DNA of 35,631 bases from CAWEEP01 sp963808125 (GCA_963808125.1 CAWEEP010000062.1:1-35631), one strand, 5' to 3'. Shown: positions 8,100 through 17,266, numbered from the stretch's first letter. Numbers and translations are program-made. Notes: generated by a model from the letters alone, not told the origin.

Positions 8100-9650
8100 A
8101 CCCGCGGCATCCTCGGCGTCGCCCGTGACGTCGTCCGCGGGCTCGAGCGGGGATTCGCCGGCCGCGGCCCCCTCGCGCCTCCCCGTCGAGCCCGCCCCGC
8201 GTCGCCGCCGCGTCAACCGGGACCCGCGCGTGGACAGCGGTGCCACGGCGCGGTCCGAATCGACCTCGAGGCCCCCCCCGCCTGCCGCGCCAGGTCGCCG
8301 ATGAGGCTGAGGCCGAGGTGCCCGGCCTGGGCCTGGCGCCGGCGCTCGTCCGCCGAGAATCCAACCCCGTCGTCGGTCACGTCGAGGCCCAGGTGCCCGC
8401 CCCGGCGCCATACCGCAACCTGGACGTCGGGTTGCCTGGGCGTGCTGGGCGACGTTGCGCAGCGCCTCGCGGGCGATCCGGTAGACGGCGACGACCGCGG
8501 CGCCGTGGACGGCCCCGGCGCCGGCCCCAACGCCGATGTGCACGGCGAGCCCCGCCTCGCGCAGCGGTTCTGCGAGGTCGTCGAGAGCGGCGGTGAGGCC
8601 GACCTCCTCGAGGTCGGGAGGGGCGATCTCGTGGAGCAGCGTCCGGAGCTCTTCGATCGCCTCGGTGGTGGCGTCGGCGGCGCGGACCATGGCCACCGCC
8701 TCGCCGCCATCGCCGTAGCGGGCCTCCCGGCGCAGACCCATGGCGATCGCCGCCAAGTCCTGGACCACCCCGTCATGAAGGTTGCGGGCGATCCTCCGGC
8801 GCTCGGCCTCGGACGCCTCGAGGGTCTCCTGGTGCAGACCTTCGCGCTCACGCGCGTGGGCGGTGCGCTGGGCGTCGGCGGCCCGGCTGCGAGAGGCAAG
8901 CACGAGGAGGAACATCTGGAGCAGCAGAACCGGGACGAGGATCGGCAGAAAGCCTCCCGCCCCTTCCGCGTCGACCAGGATCACGGCGCCGAAGGCTGTC
9001 GCCCCCGCCCCCAGGTGATAGGGGAGAACGGCGGCGACGTTGTTGCGCAGGTAGTCCCACACGGCGAGATCGCGGTGGTGGATCTTCAGCACGACGACCA
9101 GCAGGCTCATGTTGATGACGTACTGCGCGGCGCCGGCGCAGACACCGGCGCCGACCCCGACGCCGAAGTCCAGGCGGCCGTTGGCGATGGCGTGGAAGGT
9201 CCCCCAGGCGGCGAGATCGCTGAGGAAGCTGGCGGTGACGTTGTAGGCGGAGCGGAACCATCCGGGACGGAACCGCAGCGCCTCGCCGCCAGTCTCGCTC
9301 GCCGCGGCGACCAGCGCCCCGATGGGGCCGGCCACCAGGCTCAAGCCGAGGTGGGCGAAGATCGACACCGACCAGTTGCTGTCGATGCCGGAGAGGACCC
9401 GCACCGCGGTGCTCGCCATGAGCAGGGTGACGGCGCCGCCCACCAGCAGGATCAGGGCGTCGCCGGCTGGGCGCACTGTCAACGCGGCGGCCCCCAGCGC
9501 TGCGGCGGCGATCAGGCTGACGTAGGCGATCAGCGGCCGCGAATAGGCGACGGGCGTGGACGGCGGCTCGCCGGGGAGCCAGCGCAATAGCCCGGCCATC
9601 CCCCGGTGGGGACCGGCGGCGCCTCGCCGGTCAGTCGTCGGCGTCATCAT
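8085..9650 (-). CDS. NarL-type membrane sensor histidine kinase, two frameshifts
   Basis: Sensor kinase of the HisKA_3 class, partner of a LuxR-type response regulator. The first half has about six or seven hydrophobic helices (roughly residues 40-250) and forms an integral membrane sensor without a recognisable ligand domain. A coiled linker (HAREREGLHQETLEASEAERRR) leads to the phosphorylation site IARNLHDGVVQDLAAIAMG, where His is the acceptor. The ATPase domain has N box EALRNVAQHAQ, G1 DDGVGFSA and G2 GHLGLSLIGDLA. The last two boxes sit in another frame: breaks occur near 8440 and at the eight-C run 8272-8279. The response regulator gene lies 79 bases upstream on the same strand. Confidence 0.85.
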   Translation of the reverse strand: MMTPTTDRRGAAGPHRGMAGLLRWLPGEPPSTPVAYSRPLIAYVSLIAAAALGAAALTVRPAGDALILLVGGAVTLLMASTAVRVLSGIDSNWSVSIFAHLGLSLVAGPIGALVAAASETGGEALRFRPGWFRSAYNVTASFLSDLAAWGTFHAIANGRLDFGVGVGAGVCAGAAQYVINMSLLVVVLKIHHRDLAVWDYLRNNVAAVLPYHLGAGATAFGAVILVDAEGAGGFLPILVPVLLLQMFLLVLASRSRAADAQRTAHAREREGLHQETLEASEAERRRIARNLHDGVVQDLAAIAMGLRREARYGDGGEAVAMVRAADATTEAIEELRTLLHEIAPPDLEEVGLTAALDDLAEPLREAGLAVHIGVGAGAGAVHGAAVVAVYRIAREALRNVAQHAQATRRPGCGMAPGRAPGPRRDRRRGWILGGRAPAPGPGRAPRPQPHRRPGAAGGGGLEVDSDRAVAPLSTRGSRLTRRRRGAGSTGRREGAAAGESPLEPADDVTGDAEDAAGSGLG

Positions 9651-9729
9651 CGCCGGTCTCGGCCGATACGCCCGCGGTTACCCGGGTGGCCGAGGGACGG
9701 CGACGAGCTGCGGTCCGTCCGAGGTTTCC

Positions 9730-10413
9730 TCAGAAGTCCAGCGCCACCAGACCCATGCGCAGCGCCTTGGTGGCCGCCTCCAGCTTAGAGTGGGTGCCAA
9801 GCTTGGAGTTGATGCGGGCCACGTAGTTGCGCAGCGTGTGCTCGCTCATGAAGAGCTGCTCGCGGATGGCGGCGTTGCCGCAGCCCTGGGCCAGAAGCTG
9901 GAGGACGTCCACCTCGCGGGGGGTCAGCCCGTCCCCGTAGCTGCGGCGGGGGCCGTCCTGGTCGATGAGCTTGGCCACCATGGAGGGGGAGATCGCGGTG
10001 TTGCCGACCATGGCGCCGCGGATGGCGGCGGGGAGATGGATCAGGCTCTCGGACTTGGTGATGAAGCCGCTGCAGCCCGCCTCCAGCGCCTCGTTGAGGG
10101 CCTCCCGCTCTTCGTTGGCGGTCACGATGATCACCTTGGTGCGGGGGTGCTCCACCCGGACGTAGCGGGCGGCGACGATGCCGTCCCCGTCGGGGAGCCG
10201 GTAGTCCATGAGCACCACGTCGACGTGGACCCGGCGCAGGAACTCCCGGGCGTCGGCCAGCCGGTTGCAGATACCGTCGACGCGGACGTCGGGCTCATCC
10301 TGCAGCGCCCGCGCCAGCGCCTCGGCGAACATCTGATGGTCCTCGACGATGAGCACGCGAATGGGCTGGTGCTCAGAGGCTTCCGGCGTGGCGTCGGGTG
10401 TGAGGTCGGTCAT
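9730..10413 (-). CDS. NarL/FixJ-type response regulator
   Basis: Two-domain transcriptional regulator of 227 residues. In the receiver domain the acidic pair is VEDH (about 24-26), the phospho-acceptor is Asp70 in VLMDYRLPDGDG, and the switch Thr98 and conserved Lys120 (FITKSES) are in place. The LuxR-type helix-turn-helix follows: LTPREVDVLQLLAQGCGNAA, then SEHTLRNYVARI. I chose ATG 10413 because the longer reading (to 10497) adds a low-complexity lead not found in the family. It is cotranscribed with the downstream kinase in all likelihood. Target genes are unknown; the neighbouring MFS exporter is an obvious candidate by position only. Confidence 0.93.
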   Translation of the reverse strand: MTDLTPDATPEASEHQPIRVLIVEDHQMFAEALARALQDEPDVRVDGICNRLADAREFLRRVHVDVVLMDYRLPDGDGIVAARYVRVEHPRTKVIIVTANEEREALNEALEAGCSGFITKSESLIHLPAAIRGAMVGNTAISPSMVAKLIDQDGPRRSYGDGLTPREVDVLQLLAQGCGNAAIREQLFMSEHTLRNYVARINSKLGTHSKLEAATKALRMGLVALDF

Positions 10414-10493
10414 CGCGCTGCGTAGAGAATATGCTGGCCGGCCCCGGAGCAGTACGCTCGGGAGCCATCTCGCTGGAGTTCGGGACGGCACCG

Positions 10494-11771
10494 TCATCCA
10501 CAGACCTCACAGGTGGCGTCGACGGCCACCCGGCGTGGGGCGCGCCACCCTGCGACGAGCACCGCGGCCCCGCCCGCGCACACCGCCAGCAGCAGCCTGG
10601 ACCAGCCGAGCCGGTCGGCCAGCAGGGCGGCGGCCAGGCCCCCGACCAGCATGCCGCTGTAGCCGAACAGCCACACCGCCGCGCTCGCCTGCCCGAGGCG
10701 GCCCGCCGGCATCGTCCGGGCCATCTGGGTTGCCGCCAGGATCTCGTACGGCGCCGACGCGACGCCGCTCATCACCACGAGGGCAATGTCGGCCCAGGCA
10801 ACTCCGACCAGGGCGAGGGCGGCCAGCGGGAGCAGCTCGAGCAGGGTCAGCGTCCCCAGGGCGCGCCGCCCGATGCCGCGGCGTCGGGTCCGGAGCAGGC
10901 ACAGACCGCCGAGGACGTTTCCCGCCCCGACCCCCGCGTAGACCCAGCCGATCGCGTTCGGGCTGCCGAGGCGCGCCGCGGCCGCCGCCGGGAGCACCGC
11001 CTGCAGCGCCGTGATGCCGGCGAAGATGCCGAACTGGGCGAAGGCGAGCTGGCGAGGGAAGGGCCGGCTCAGGATCAGGGCGATGCCGCTCCACATCCCG
11101 TGCCGCTGCGGCGCCGCGGCCGGGGCCCGGGAGTGGTTCACGGGCAGAGTGGCGAGAATTCCCGCGAGCGCGAGGAAGGACACCGCGTCCGCCGTCACCA
11201 GCCAGACCCAGTCGCCCCCCGCGGCGCCGAGAAGCGCCGTCGCGACGCCCGGACCGATGACGAGGGAGAGCGAATCGATGACGCCGATCCTGGCGGTAAG
11301 ACGGCCCACCGCCCCGGCCGGCACCAGGCGTGGGACGGCCGCCTGGCCGGCGGGCTGGGCGGCGCCGCCTCCCGCCTGGCTCACCACCAAGAGGACCAGG
11401 ACGGCGGGGATGGCGCGGGCGTCGAGGGCGACGGCGAGAAGGCCGGTGGCGCAGGCACGGCCGAGGTTGAGGACGACCAGGGTGGGCATCGGACCGAAAC
11501 GATCGGCGAGGTGCCCCCCGGCCAGTCCACCGAAGGGACGCGGGGCGACCCGCAGCACCATGGCCACTGCGGGCGCGGCCAGGCTGCCGGTCAGGCTGTA
11601 GAGGGCGACGGCGACGGCGATGGTGGTGAGCCAGTCGCCGCAGTTGGAGATCACCCGGCCGGCCAGGAAACGCGACGCGGGTTGCCAGAGGAGGCTCTGG
11701 GGCGGTTCCGGTTCGGTGAGGAGAACCGCCACCGGGTGCCCCGCCGGCCCGGCGGAAGAGGCGGTGATCAC
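10494..11771 (-). CDS. MFS transporter
   Basis: Major facilitator protein of 425 residues with about 12 hydrophobic segments, inner membrane. The loop-2/3 signature GGLAGGHLADRFGP (the family's GxLaDrxGr) is intact, and the overall look is that of macrolide/drug-exporter-type MFS proteins (ISNCGDWLTTIAVAVALYSL at the start). Start GTG 11771 has GGGAGG six bases upstream; the longer reading to 12005 is a non-hydrophobic arginine-rich lead and is rejected. The substrate cannot be told from sequence. It ends about 80 bases before the response regulator on the same strand, so the three genes MFS, regulator and kinase may be one transcription unit. Confidence 0.88.
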   Translation of the reverse strand: MITASSAGPAGHPVAVLLTEPEPPQSLLWQPASRFLAGRVISNCGDWLTTIAVAVALYSLTGSLAAPAVAMVLRVAPRPFGGLAGGHLADRFGPMPTLVVLNLGRACATGLLAVALDARAIPAVLVLLVVSQAGGGAAQPAGQAAVPRLVPAGAVGRLTARIGVIDSLSLVIGPGVATALLGAAGGDWVWLVTADAVSFLALAGILATLPVNHSRAPAAAPQRHGMWSGIALILSRPFPRQLAFAQFGIFAGITALQAVLPAAAAARLGSPNAIGWVYAGVGAGNVLGGLCLLRTRRRGIGRRALGTLTLLELLPLAALALVGVAWADIALVVMSGVASAPYEILAATQMARTMPAGRLGQASAAVWLFGYSGMLVGGLAAALLADRLGWSRLLLAVCAGGAAVLVAGWRAPRRVAVDATCEVCG

Positions 11772-12198
11772 GGGAAACCTCCCAGGAGGTGCCAGCGAGG
11801 CGGGCCCCCGGTGGTCAGCCGGAGAACCCGCCTCAGGGGATGAGGAGTATTTGTGGATCAGCCCCAGCCGTTGTAGGACATGCTGCTCTCCGGTGTGGCG
11901 CCCACCCCGGGTGTCCGGTACCTCCGACGGAGGAGCCGGACCGGAGTGGAAGCCTTGCTGCCTGCTGTTCCATCGTCGGGAGGTCGGCTCACCGCGACAA
12001 GACACCGATGTCCCTCATTCCGGGTGTTTCGGTATCCCATTTGGCGGCCCATTGCCGCGCGGCCATCCCCGTCCTGTCATCGGATGGCGCAGATGTATCC
12101 CTCGGGGGAGATACGTTTGCACTACGACTGCGCTGTGGTGCCCCCTCTCGCGGGGCCCATTGCCGGCCTTCGGCGTCGGGCCGGGGGCCTCCCCCCGC
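11772..12198. other. Intergenic, contains one strong hairpin
   Basis: No gene is supported. At 11914-11940 there is a near-perfect stem: TCCGG-TA-CCTCC, loop GAC, GGAGG-AG-CCGGA. It lies upstream of the MFS transporter on the transporter's sense strand, about 145 bases from its start, so it could be a leader structure. Nothing matches a known riboswitch class that I can recognise. Confidence 0.4.
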
Positions 12199-13575
12199 TC
12201 AGCCCAGCCAGGCGGCGAAGCCGGCCGTCGAGGTCCCCAGGCCGATGCGCACGCGCGGCAGTTGCCAGAGCGCGGTGCTCAGGTCGACGTCACTGTTGAC
12301 CCGCAGGTCGAGTAGCCCGCCCACATAGCCGAAGCCGTGCAGCGTGGCGAACATCGGCGCCTCCTGCGCGCCGCCCTGCGTGGCGGTGGTCCACGGGTAG
12401 GGGCCGCTGTAGGCGATGAACTGGATGGGCTGCCCGGTGAGGTTCTCCAGGTACTGCTTGCTCTGCTGCGTCAGCGTGTTCAGGGTTGACGTCGAAGCGT
12501 TCCACAGCGAGACGTTGTCCTTCAGGGTGTGATCGCCGACTGAGAAGCCGGTGTCGTCGAGGCTCTGGATCTGCGCCGCCGTCATGTAGACCTGAGGCCC
12601 GTTGGTGGCGCCGATCAGCGCCGTGCAGGGGAAGAAGACCGCTGTGAAGCCGTACCTCTCGAGGATCGGCGCCGCCGTGGTCCACTGCGACATGCGCCCG
12701 TCGTCGAAGGTGATGACGAAGGAGTGCTGCGGCAGAGGCAACCCGTAGAGCAGGGCGTCGGCCAGGTGCTGCAGGGAGATGCTGGTCGCCCCGATGCTGT
12801 GCGCGTAGGCCATCTCCGCCTGGAACTGGCTGGGCAAGGTGGTCAGGCCCACCTCGACCTGCCAGCCGTAGAGGCCGAGCTGCGCCACCTCGCTCGCCGG
12901 CGGGACGGCCTGGATCTCGTGGTACATGAAGATGGGGACGTCCACCTGCCGCGGGGTGATCTGACTGGGGCTGACGACGGGGGCGTCCAGGGAGGCGGGT
13001 CCCTCATCCACCACCAGCGCCACCCCGGTGGCGGGATCGTATTCCACCGAGATCGAGAGCATGGAGAAGAGGGGGGCGACGCCGGGCGGGCTGAGGCCGC
13101 CCGGGTTGGCGAAGCGGACCGACACCGGGAACTGCCAGGTTCCGGGGACAGAGACGTCCGGATTCTCCGGGTCGTACCAGACCACGTCCGGGGTCGGCGG
13201 CCCGAGGGTGATGGCGGAGATGGTGGCGACGCCGAACTTCGCAGCCAACATGGCGGTGCGCGCCGCCTGCCCCGGCCACATCCCCTGTGCTTGCGGGGCC
13301 AGTTCGGCCCACTGGGCGTCGAAGTCACCGAGCGTGGTCTGCGCGGCGAAGCGCTGGGCGGCCTCGGTGACAGCGTCGTTGATCGGCGGGGGCGCAGGCG
13401 ACGCTGTTGGCGAGGCAATCTGACTGATCGCCGCCACCGACGCGGTCGGCGTCGAGGCCCCCTGGGGCGCGCAGCCGGATACGGCGAGGAGCATCCCCGC
13501 CGCGAGCACCTGGATCAGCGGCCGAACGACCTGTCCGTACGGGACGCCGGGAGCCGGCGTCTGGAGCCGGGCCAT
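12199..13575 (-). CDS. Polysaccharide deacetylase (NodB) lipoprotein, variant metal motif
   Basis: Secreted lipoprotein of 458 residues. From ATG 13575 there is a basic N-terminus, a hydrophobic stretch and lipobox LAVSGC, followed by a Ser/Thr/Pro/Ala linker. An unassigned domain of about 150 residues precedes the NodB-like domain, which starts at VPIFMYHEI. Motif 1 is clear: FVITFDDG (catalytic and metal Asp). Motif 2, normally HTxxH, reads DHTLKD, so the second zinc His is replaced by Asp. LDDTGFSVG precedes it as expected. The family removes acetyl groups from peptidoglycan, chitin or exopolysaccharide. With one ligand changed the enzyme may use altered chemistry or be only a binder. A TACCAT box shortly before the ATG suggests a short or absent leader. 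Confidence 0.85.
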   Translation of the reverse strand: MARLQTPAPGVPYGQVVRPLIQVLAAGMLLAVSGCAPQGASTPTASVAAISQIASPTASPAPPPINDAVTEAAQRFAAQTTLGDFDAQWAELAPQAQGMWPGQAARTAMLAAKFGVATISAITLGPPTPDVVWYDPENPDVSVPGTWQFPVSVRFANPGGLSPPGVAPLFSMLSISVEYDPATGVALVVDEGPASLDAPVVSPSQITPRQVDVPIFMYHEIQAVPPASEVAQLGLYGWQVEVGLTTLPSQFQAEMAYAHSIGATSISLQHLADALLYGLPLPQHSFVITFDDGRMSQWTTAAPILERYGFTAVFFPCTALIGATNGPQVYMTAAQIQSLDDTGFSVGDHTLKDNVSLWNASTSTLNTLTQQSKQYLENLTGQPIQFIAYSGPYPWTTATQGGAQEAPMFATLHGFGYVGGLLDLRVNSDVDLSTALWQLPRVRIGLGTSTAGFAAWLG

Positions 13576-13714
13576 CGCGTCAAGCCTATGGTACTTTCCA
13601 GCCCACCTGCTCACCGAGCTGGAGGTGCCACCAATCCCGTGGCAGTCCGGACGCCGCTTTCCGGACGGCGCCACGCCGATGTGGCCATCGCGATGCGATA
13701 CCCTGTGTCACCCG

Positions 13715-16216
13715 ATGGAACCGACCGCCGCGAACCCCGCGACCCCGATCCCACCCGGCTTCCTCGACCGGCTCGACCTCCCTGCCATCGACGTCAAGTG
13801 GCAGAGGATCTGGGCTGAGCGCGACACGTACCGCGCCGACATGGAGGGGCCGCGGCCCTTCTACTGCCTGATGATGTTCCCCTATCCGTCGGCGGAGAAG
13901 CTGCACATTGGCAACGCGTACGCCTTCACCGGGGCGGACGTCTACGGTCGGTACCGCCGGCAGCGGGGTGACGACGTCTTCGAGCCGCTCGGCTTCGATG
14001 CCTTCGGCATCCACAGCGAGAACTACGCTCTCAAGGTCGGCGAGCACCCGGCCACGCTGACCGCCCGCAACGTCGAGTACTTCCGCGAGAAACAGCTCAA
14101 ACGGCTGGGCCTGGGAGTGGACTGGTCGCACGAGGTGGACACCACTGACCCGCGCTACTACCGGTGGACCCAGTGGGTCTTCCTCCAGCTCTTCAAGGCG
14201 GGCCTCGCCGAACACCGCGAGGGCCCGGTCAACTGGTGCCCCTCGTGCCTCACCGTGCTGGCCGACGAGCAGGTGCTGAGCGGCCACTGCGAGCGTTGTG
14301 GCAGCACCGTGGAGACGCGCTTCCTCAAGCAGTGGTTCATTAAGACGACGCATTACGCGCAGGAGATGCTCGACGCCCTCGACCACCTCGACTGGAGCGA
14401 GAGGACGAAGCTGGCCCAGCGCAACTGGATCGGCCGGAGCGAGGGAGCCCTCATCGATTTCAGGCTCGAGGGCTGTGCCCGCGATGCCGTGACCGTCTTC
14501 ACCACGCGGCCCGACACCCTGTTCGGAGCGACGTTCCTCGTCGTCGGGGCCGACCATCCGCAACTCGCCGCCTTCGTCCGCGAGGACCGCCGCCGCGCCG
14601 TGGACGAATGGCGCCTCACCCTCCCACCGCCGGATGCCGAGCCCGACTTCGGCGTTGGCATCGACCTCGGCACCGTCGCTGTCCATCCCCTCACTGGAGC
14701 GGAGATCCCGGTGTGGGCCGCGCCCTACGTCCTCGGCGGTTACGGCACCGGAGCCATCATGGCCGTGCCCGGCCACGACGAGCGCGACTGGCAGTTCGCC
14801 AGGGCCCACGGCCTCCCCATCGTCGAGGTGATCGCCGGCGGCGATGTCGAGGCCGCCGCCTGGACGGGCGAGGGGTCGATGGTGAACTCAGCAGCGCTCG
14901 ACGGGACGCCGTCGCTGGCGGGAAGGGGGCGGGTCGTCGAGCTGCTTGGGGAGCGGGGCGCCGGCTCGGCGCACGTCCAGTACCGGCTGCGCGATTGGAT
15001 CATCTCGCGTCAGCGCTACTGGGGCCCGCCGCTGCCCATCATCCACTGCCCGGTCCACGGCCCCGTCGGCGTGCCTGATGAGGACCTCCCCGTCCTCCTC
15101 CCCGAGGTGAAGGACTTCCGTCCCATCGGCACCGGCGTCTCACCTCTCGCTCAGGTCGAGGACTGGGTGAACGTGCCCTGTCCCGTCTGCGGCGAGCCGT
15201 CCCGGCGCGAGACCGACGTCAGCGACAACTTCCTCGACTCCGGCTGGTACTTCCTGCGCTACCCGTCGACCGATTTCGACGACCGTGCCCTCGATCGCGA
15301 TCGCACCCGTCACTGGCTGCCGGTGGACATGTACGTCGGCGGCAACGAGCACGCCGTGCTCCACCTCATGTACTCGCGCTTCCTCATGCGCGCCCTGCAC
15401 TCCATGGGGCACGTGCCGGTGCCCGAGCCCTTCGCCCGCTTCCGGGCCAACGGCCTGCTCACCTTCGCCGGCGGCAAGATGTCGAAGAGCAAGGGCAACG
15501 TCGTCAATCCGGACACCTACATGGAGCGGTTCGGGGCCGATGCGCTGCGCCTCCACCTCATGTTCCTGGGACCGTTCCTCGTCGGCGGGGAGTGGAACGA
15601 GCGCGGCATGCTGGGACAGAGCCGCTTCCTCGAGCGGGTCTGGCGCTGCGTCCAACTGGCCACCTCCGGCGACACCGCCGACCGCGAACGCGAGCGGCGC
15701 CGCCACCGCACCATCGCCAGCGTCGAGGCGTCGATCGAACAGCTCCACCACAACACGGCGATCTCGGTCCTTCACGAGCTGGCGCGCGGCATCGACGACG
15801 ACGTGCGGCAGGGCAGGGGCCGGCGCATCGACGCCCTGACCCTCGTCCAGTTGCTGGCGCCGTTCGCGCCCCACATCGCCGAGGAACTGTGGGAGCGGCT
15901 GGGGCAGCCGGGCTCGGTTCACCGGGCGTCGTGGCCGGAGCACGACGTGTCGATGGCCGCCAATGACCTGGTGACCATCGCGGTGCAGGTGAATGGCAAA
16001 CTGCGCGCCACCTTCCAGTGCGAGGCGGGGACAGCTCCGGAGGAACTGGGCCGCCTCGCCCTGGCTCAGCCCCGGGTGGTCGAGTTGGTCGGAGACCGTG
16101 TGCCGCGCAAGGTGGTCGCCGTGCCCGGCCGGATCGTTAAACTTGGTGGTCTGAGGTCCGGCGTCGGCGTCATCGCCGCGGCCCTCTCTGGCGGGGTGGA
16201 TCCCGGCGGCTTCTGA
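13715..16216 (+). CDS. leuS: Leucyl-tRNA synthetase
   Basis: Class I aminoacyl-tRNA synthetase charging tRNA-Leu, cytosolic. ATG 13715 opens MEPTAANP. The ATP-site signature reads LHIGN in place of HIGH. A zinc-type knuckle (WCPSCLTV...CERCGS) precedes the CP1 editing domain, whose threonine-rich motif TTRPDTLFGATF and GYGTGAIMAVPGHDERD are intact. A second knuckle (CPVCGE), the KMSKS loop (GGKMSKSKGNVVN) and the helical anticodon domain (LLAPFAPHIAEELWERLG) follow. As written, the protein runs to 16216 with a 24-residue odd tail. Removing one A from the AAA run at 16139-16141 gives GRIVNLVV and a stop at 16152-16154, the normal LeuRS end. I take 16154 as the real end and the extra base as a sequencing indel. 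Confidence 0.97.
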   Translation: MEPTAANPATPIPPGFLDRLDLPAIDVKWQRIWAERDTYRADMEGPRPFYCLMMFPYPSAEKLHIGNAYAFTGADVYGRYRRQRGDDVFEPLGFDAFGIHSENYALKVGEHPATLTARNVEYFREKQLKRLGLGVDWSHEVDTTDPRYYRWTQWVFLQLFKAGLAEHREGPVNWCPSCLTVLADEQVLSGHCERCGSTVETRFLKQWFIKTTHYAQEMLDALDHLDWSERTKLAQRNWIGRSEGALIDFRLEGCARDAVTVFTTRPDTLFGATFLVVGADHPQLAAFVREDRRRAVDEWRLTLPPPDAEPDFGVGIDLGTVAVHPLTGAEIPVWAAPYVLGGYGTGAIMAVPGHDERDWQFARAHGLPIVEVIAGGDVEAAAWTGEGSMVNSAALDGTPSLAGRGRVVELLGERGAGSAHVQYRLRDWIISRQRYWGPPLPIIHCPVHGPVGVPDEDLPVLLPEVKDFRPIGTGVSPLAQVEDWVNVPCPVCGEPSRRETDVSDNFLDSGWYFLRYPSTDFDDRALDRDRTRHWLPVDMYVGGNEHAVLHLMYSRFLMRALHSMGHVPVPEPFARFRANGLLTFAGGKMSKSKGNVVNPDTYMERFGADALRLHLMFLGPFLVGGEWNERGMLGQSRFLERVWRCVQLATSGDTADRERERRRHRTIASVEASIEQLHHNTAISVLHELARGIDDDVRQGRGRRIDALTLVQLLAPFAPHIAEELWERLGQPGSVHRASWPEHDVSMAANDLVTIAVQVNGKLRATFQCEAGTAPEELGRLALAQPRVVELVGDRVPRKVVAVPGRIVKLGGLRSGVGVIAAALSGGVDPGGF

Positions 16217-16298
16217 CCAGGACCGGTCACCTGGGTCAGCAGACCACGCCGCTCCAGGGCACCTGCGTGCCGATGGTGGTGCGGGCCCACAGGGTCAC

Positions 16299-16493
16299 TC
16301 AGAGGACGCCGCCGATGACGCCGAGCACGATCCCGGCGATGGCCAGGCTCCGACCCTCACCGGCCCGCAGCGCGGCCCGGTTCTTGCCGATGGCGCCGAC
16401 GACGATCGCGAGGATGCTGGGGACGAGGAGGAGGGACAGGACGGCGCGGCGGGACGCGCTGTCAGAGATCCCCGAGAGGAGTAGAGGCGACAC
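16299..16493 (-). CDS. DUF4190-like two-helix membrane protein (64 aa)
   Basis: Short hydrophobic protein from GTG 16493. Two membrane helices (VLSLLLVPSILAIVVGAI and LAIAGIVLGVIGGVL) are separated by a basic hinge, KNRAALRAGEGRS. This is the layout of DUF4190 proteins and resembles the C-terminal half of the neighbouring gene. It could be a stand-alone small protein, or the intact half of a longer gene whose N-terminus is hidden by an indel. Function unknown. Confidence 0.5.
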   Translation of the reverse strand: MSPLLLSGISDSASRRAVLSLLLVPSILAIVVGAIGKNRAALRAGEGRSLAIAGIVLGVIGGVL

Positions 16494-16544
16494 GGTGGCG
16501 GACCGGGCTCCGCAACCTGCCGTCTGAGCCGCCGTCTCCCGACG

Positions 16545-17084
16545 TCAGCAGGGCGCACCGTTCACCGTGCACGACGCCTGGAAGGTGTAGATCGCCGTGA
16601 TGTAGAGGATGACGACGCCAATGGCCACGATGCCGCACACGAGGCCGGCGATCGCCATGCGCCTACTCATGCCTCCCAGTCGGTTGGCCCGCGGAATGCC
16701 GATGGCGCCCAGGATGATGGCCGCGATCGACGCCGGCCACGAGATCAGGTTGATGAGTGGGATCAGAGACAGGACAAGCGCGATGCCTCCCACGATCCCG
16801 GCGGCCGTCCCGACGCCGTTGGTGGGCGGTGACACGATGGAGGGGTCGGCGGGACCGAACGCCTGCGGATGGTCATATGGAGGCGGGCCGTACCGCGGCT
16901 GACCGTATGGGGGCTGACCGGGTGGGGGCTGGACGTATGGCGGCTCCGCGGACTGCGGCTGCGCGTGGTCCAGCCGGCCGTACTGCTTCGGGTCGCTACC
17001 CAACGGAGGTGCTGGGGAGACTCCCGGCGGCGGAGCGTCCTCCGCCGGCCGGTCAGCCCCGCCGGCTTCGTCTGGTCCCGCCAT
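16545..17084 (-). CDS. DUF4190 membrane protein with Pro/Tyr-rich N-terminus
   Basis: The 179-residue protein starts at ATG 17084 with GGGGAG upstream. Residues 1-95 are low complexity: an acidic/proline start, then repeats of the kind PPYVQPPPGQPPYGQP, as in many Actinobacteria-type septum or envelope proteins. Two helices follow (GIVGGIALVLSLIPLINLIS and the MAIAGLVCGIVAIGVVIL segment), joined by IIGAIGIPRANRLGGMSRR-like sequence typical of DUF4190. The tail has two cysteines (ASCTVNGAPC) predicted outside the membrane, possibly disulfide-bonded. It is divergent from rplU and followed by the smaller two-helix protein on the same strand. Function unknown. Confidence 0.75.
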   Translation of the reverse strand: MAGPDEAGGADRPAEDAPPPGVSPAPPLGSDPKQYGRLDHAQPQSAEPPYVQPPPGQPPYGQPRYGPPPYDHPQAFGPADPSIVSPPTNGVGTAAGIVGGIALVLSLIPLINLISWPASIAAIILGAIGIPRANRLGGMSRRMAIAGLVCGIVAIGVVILYITAIYTFQASCTVNGAPC

Positions 17085-17200
17085 GCTCCCCACCCCCTGG
17101 GGACGTCCTCCGGAGCCTCCCGGTGGCTCCAGTGCCGACGTCGATTCCATCGAGTATGGACGGCGCGACCGGGCGCCGTCTCGGGGATTCGCCCATCTGC

Positions 17201-17206
17201 TATCCT
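17201..17206 (+). promoter_or_regulatory. Candidate -10 box (TATCCT) for rplU operon
   Basis: TATCCT followed by a GC discriminator lies about 55 bases before the rplU Shine-Dalgarno, leaving a short GC-rich leader. There is no good -35, so the call rests on position and the -10 alone. Confidence 0.3.
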
Positions 17207-17266
17207 GCCCGGGCGCACGGGCGCCTGATCGCATGCCCGCCAGATGCGCCTCTTCTCGGAAGGATC

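Noticed and set aside
10431..11843. 470-residue plus-strand open frame antisense to the MFS transporter
   Set aside because: Shadow composition (Gly/Asp/Arg/Gln), no start site, and the transporter strand is clearly coding.
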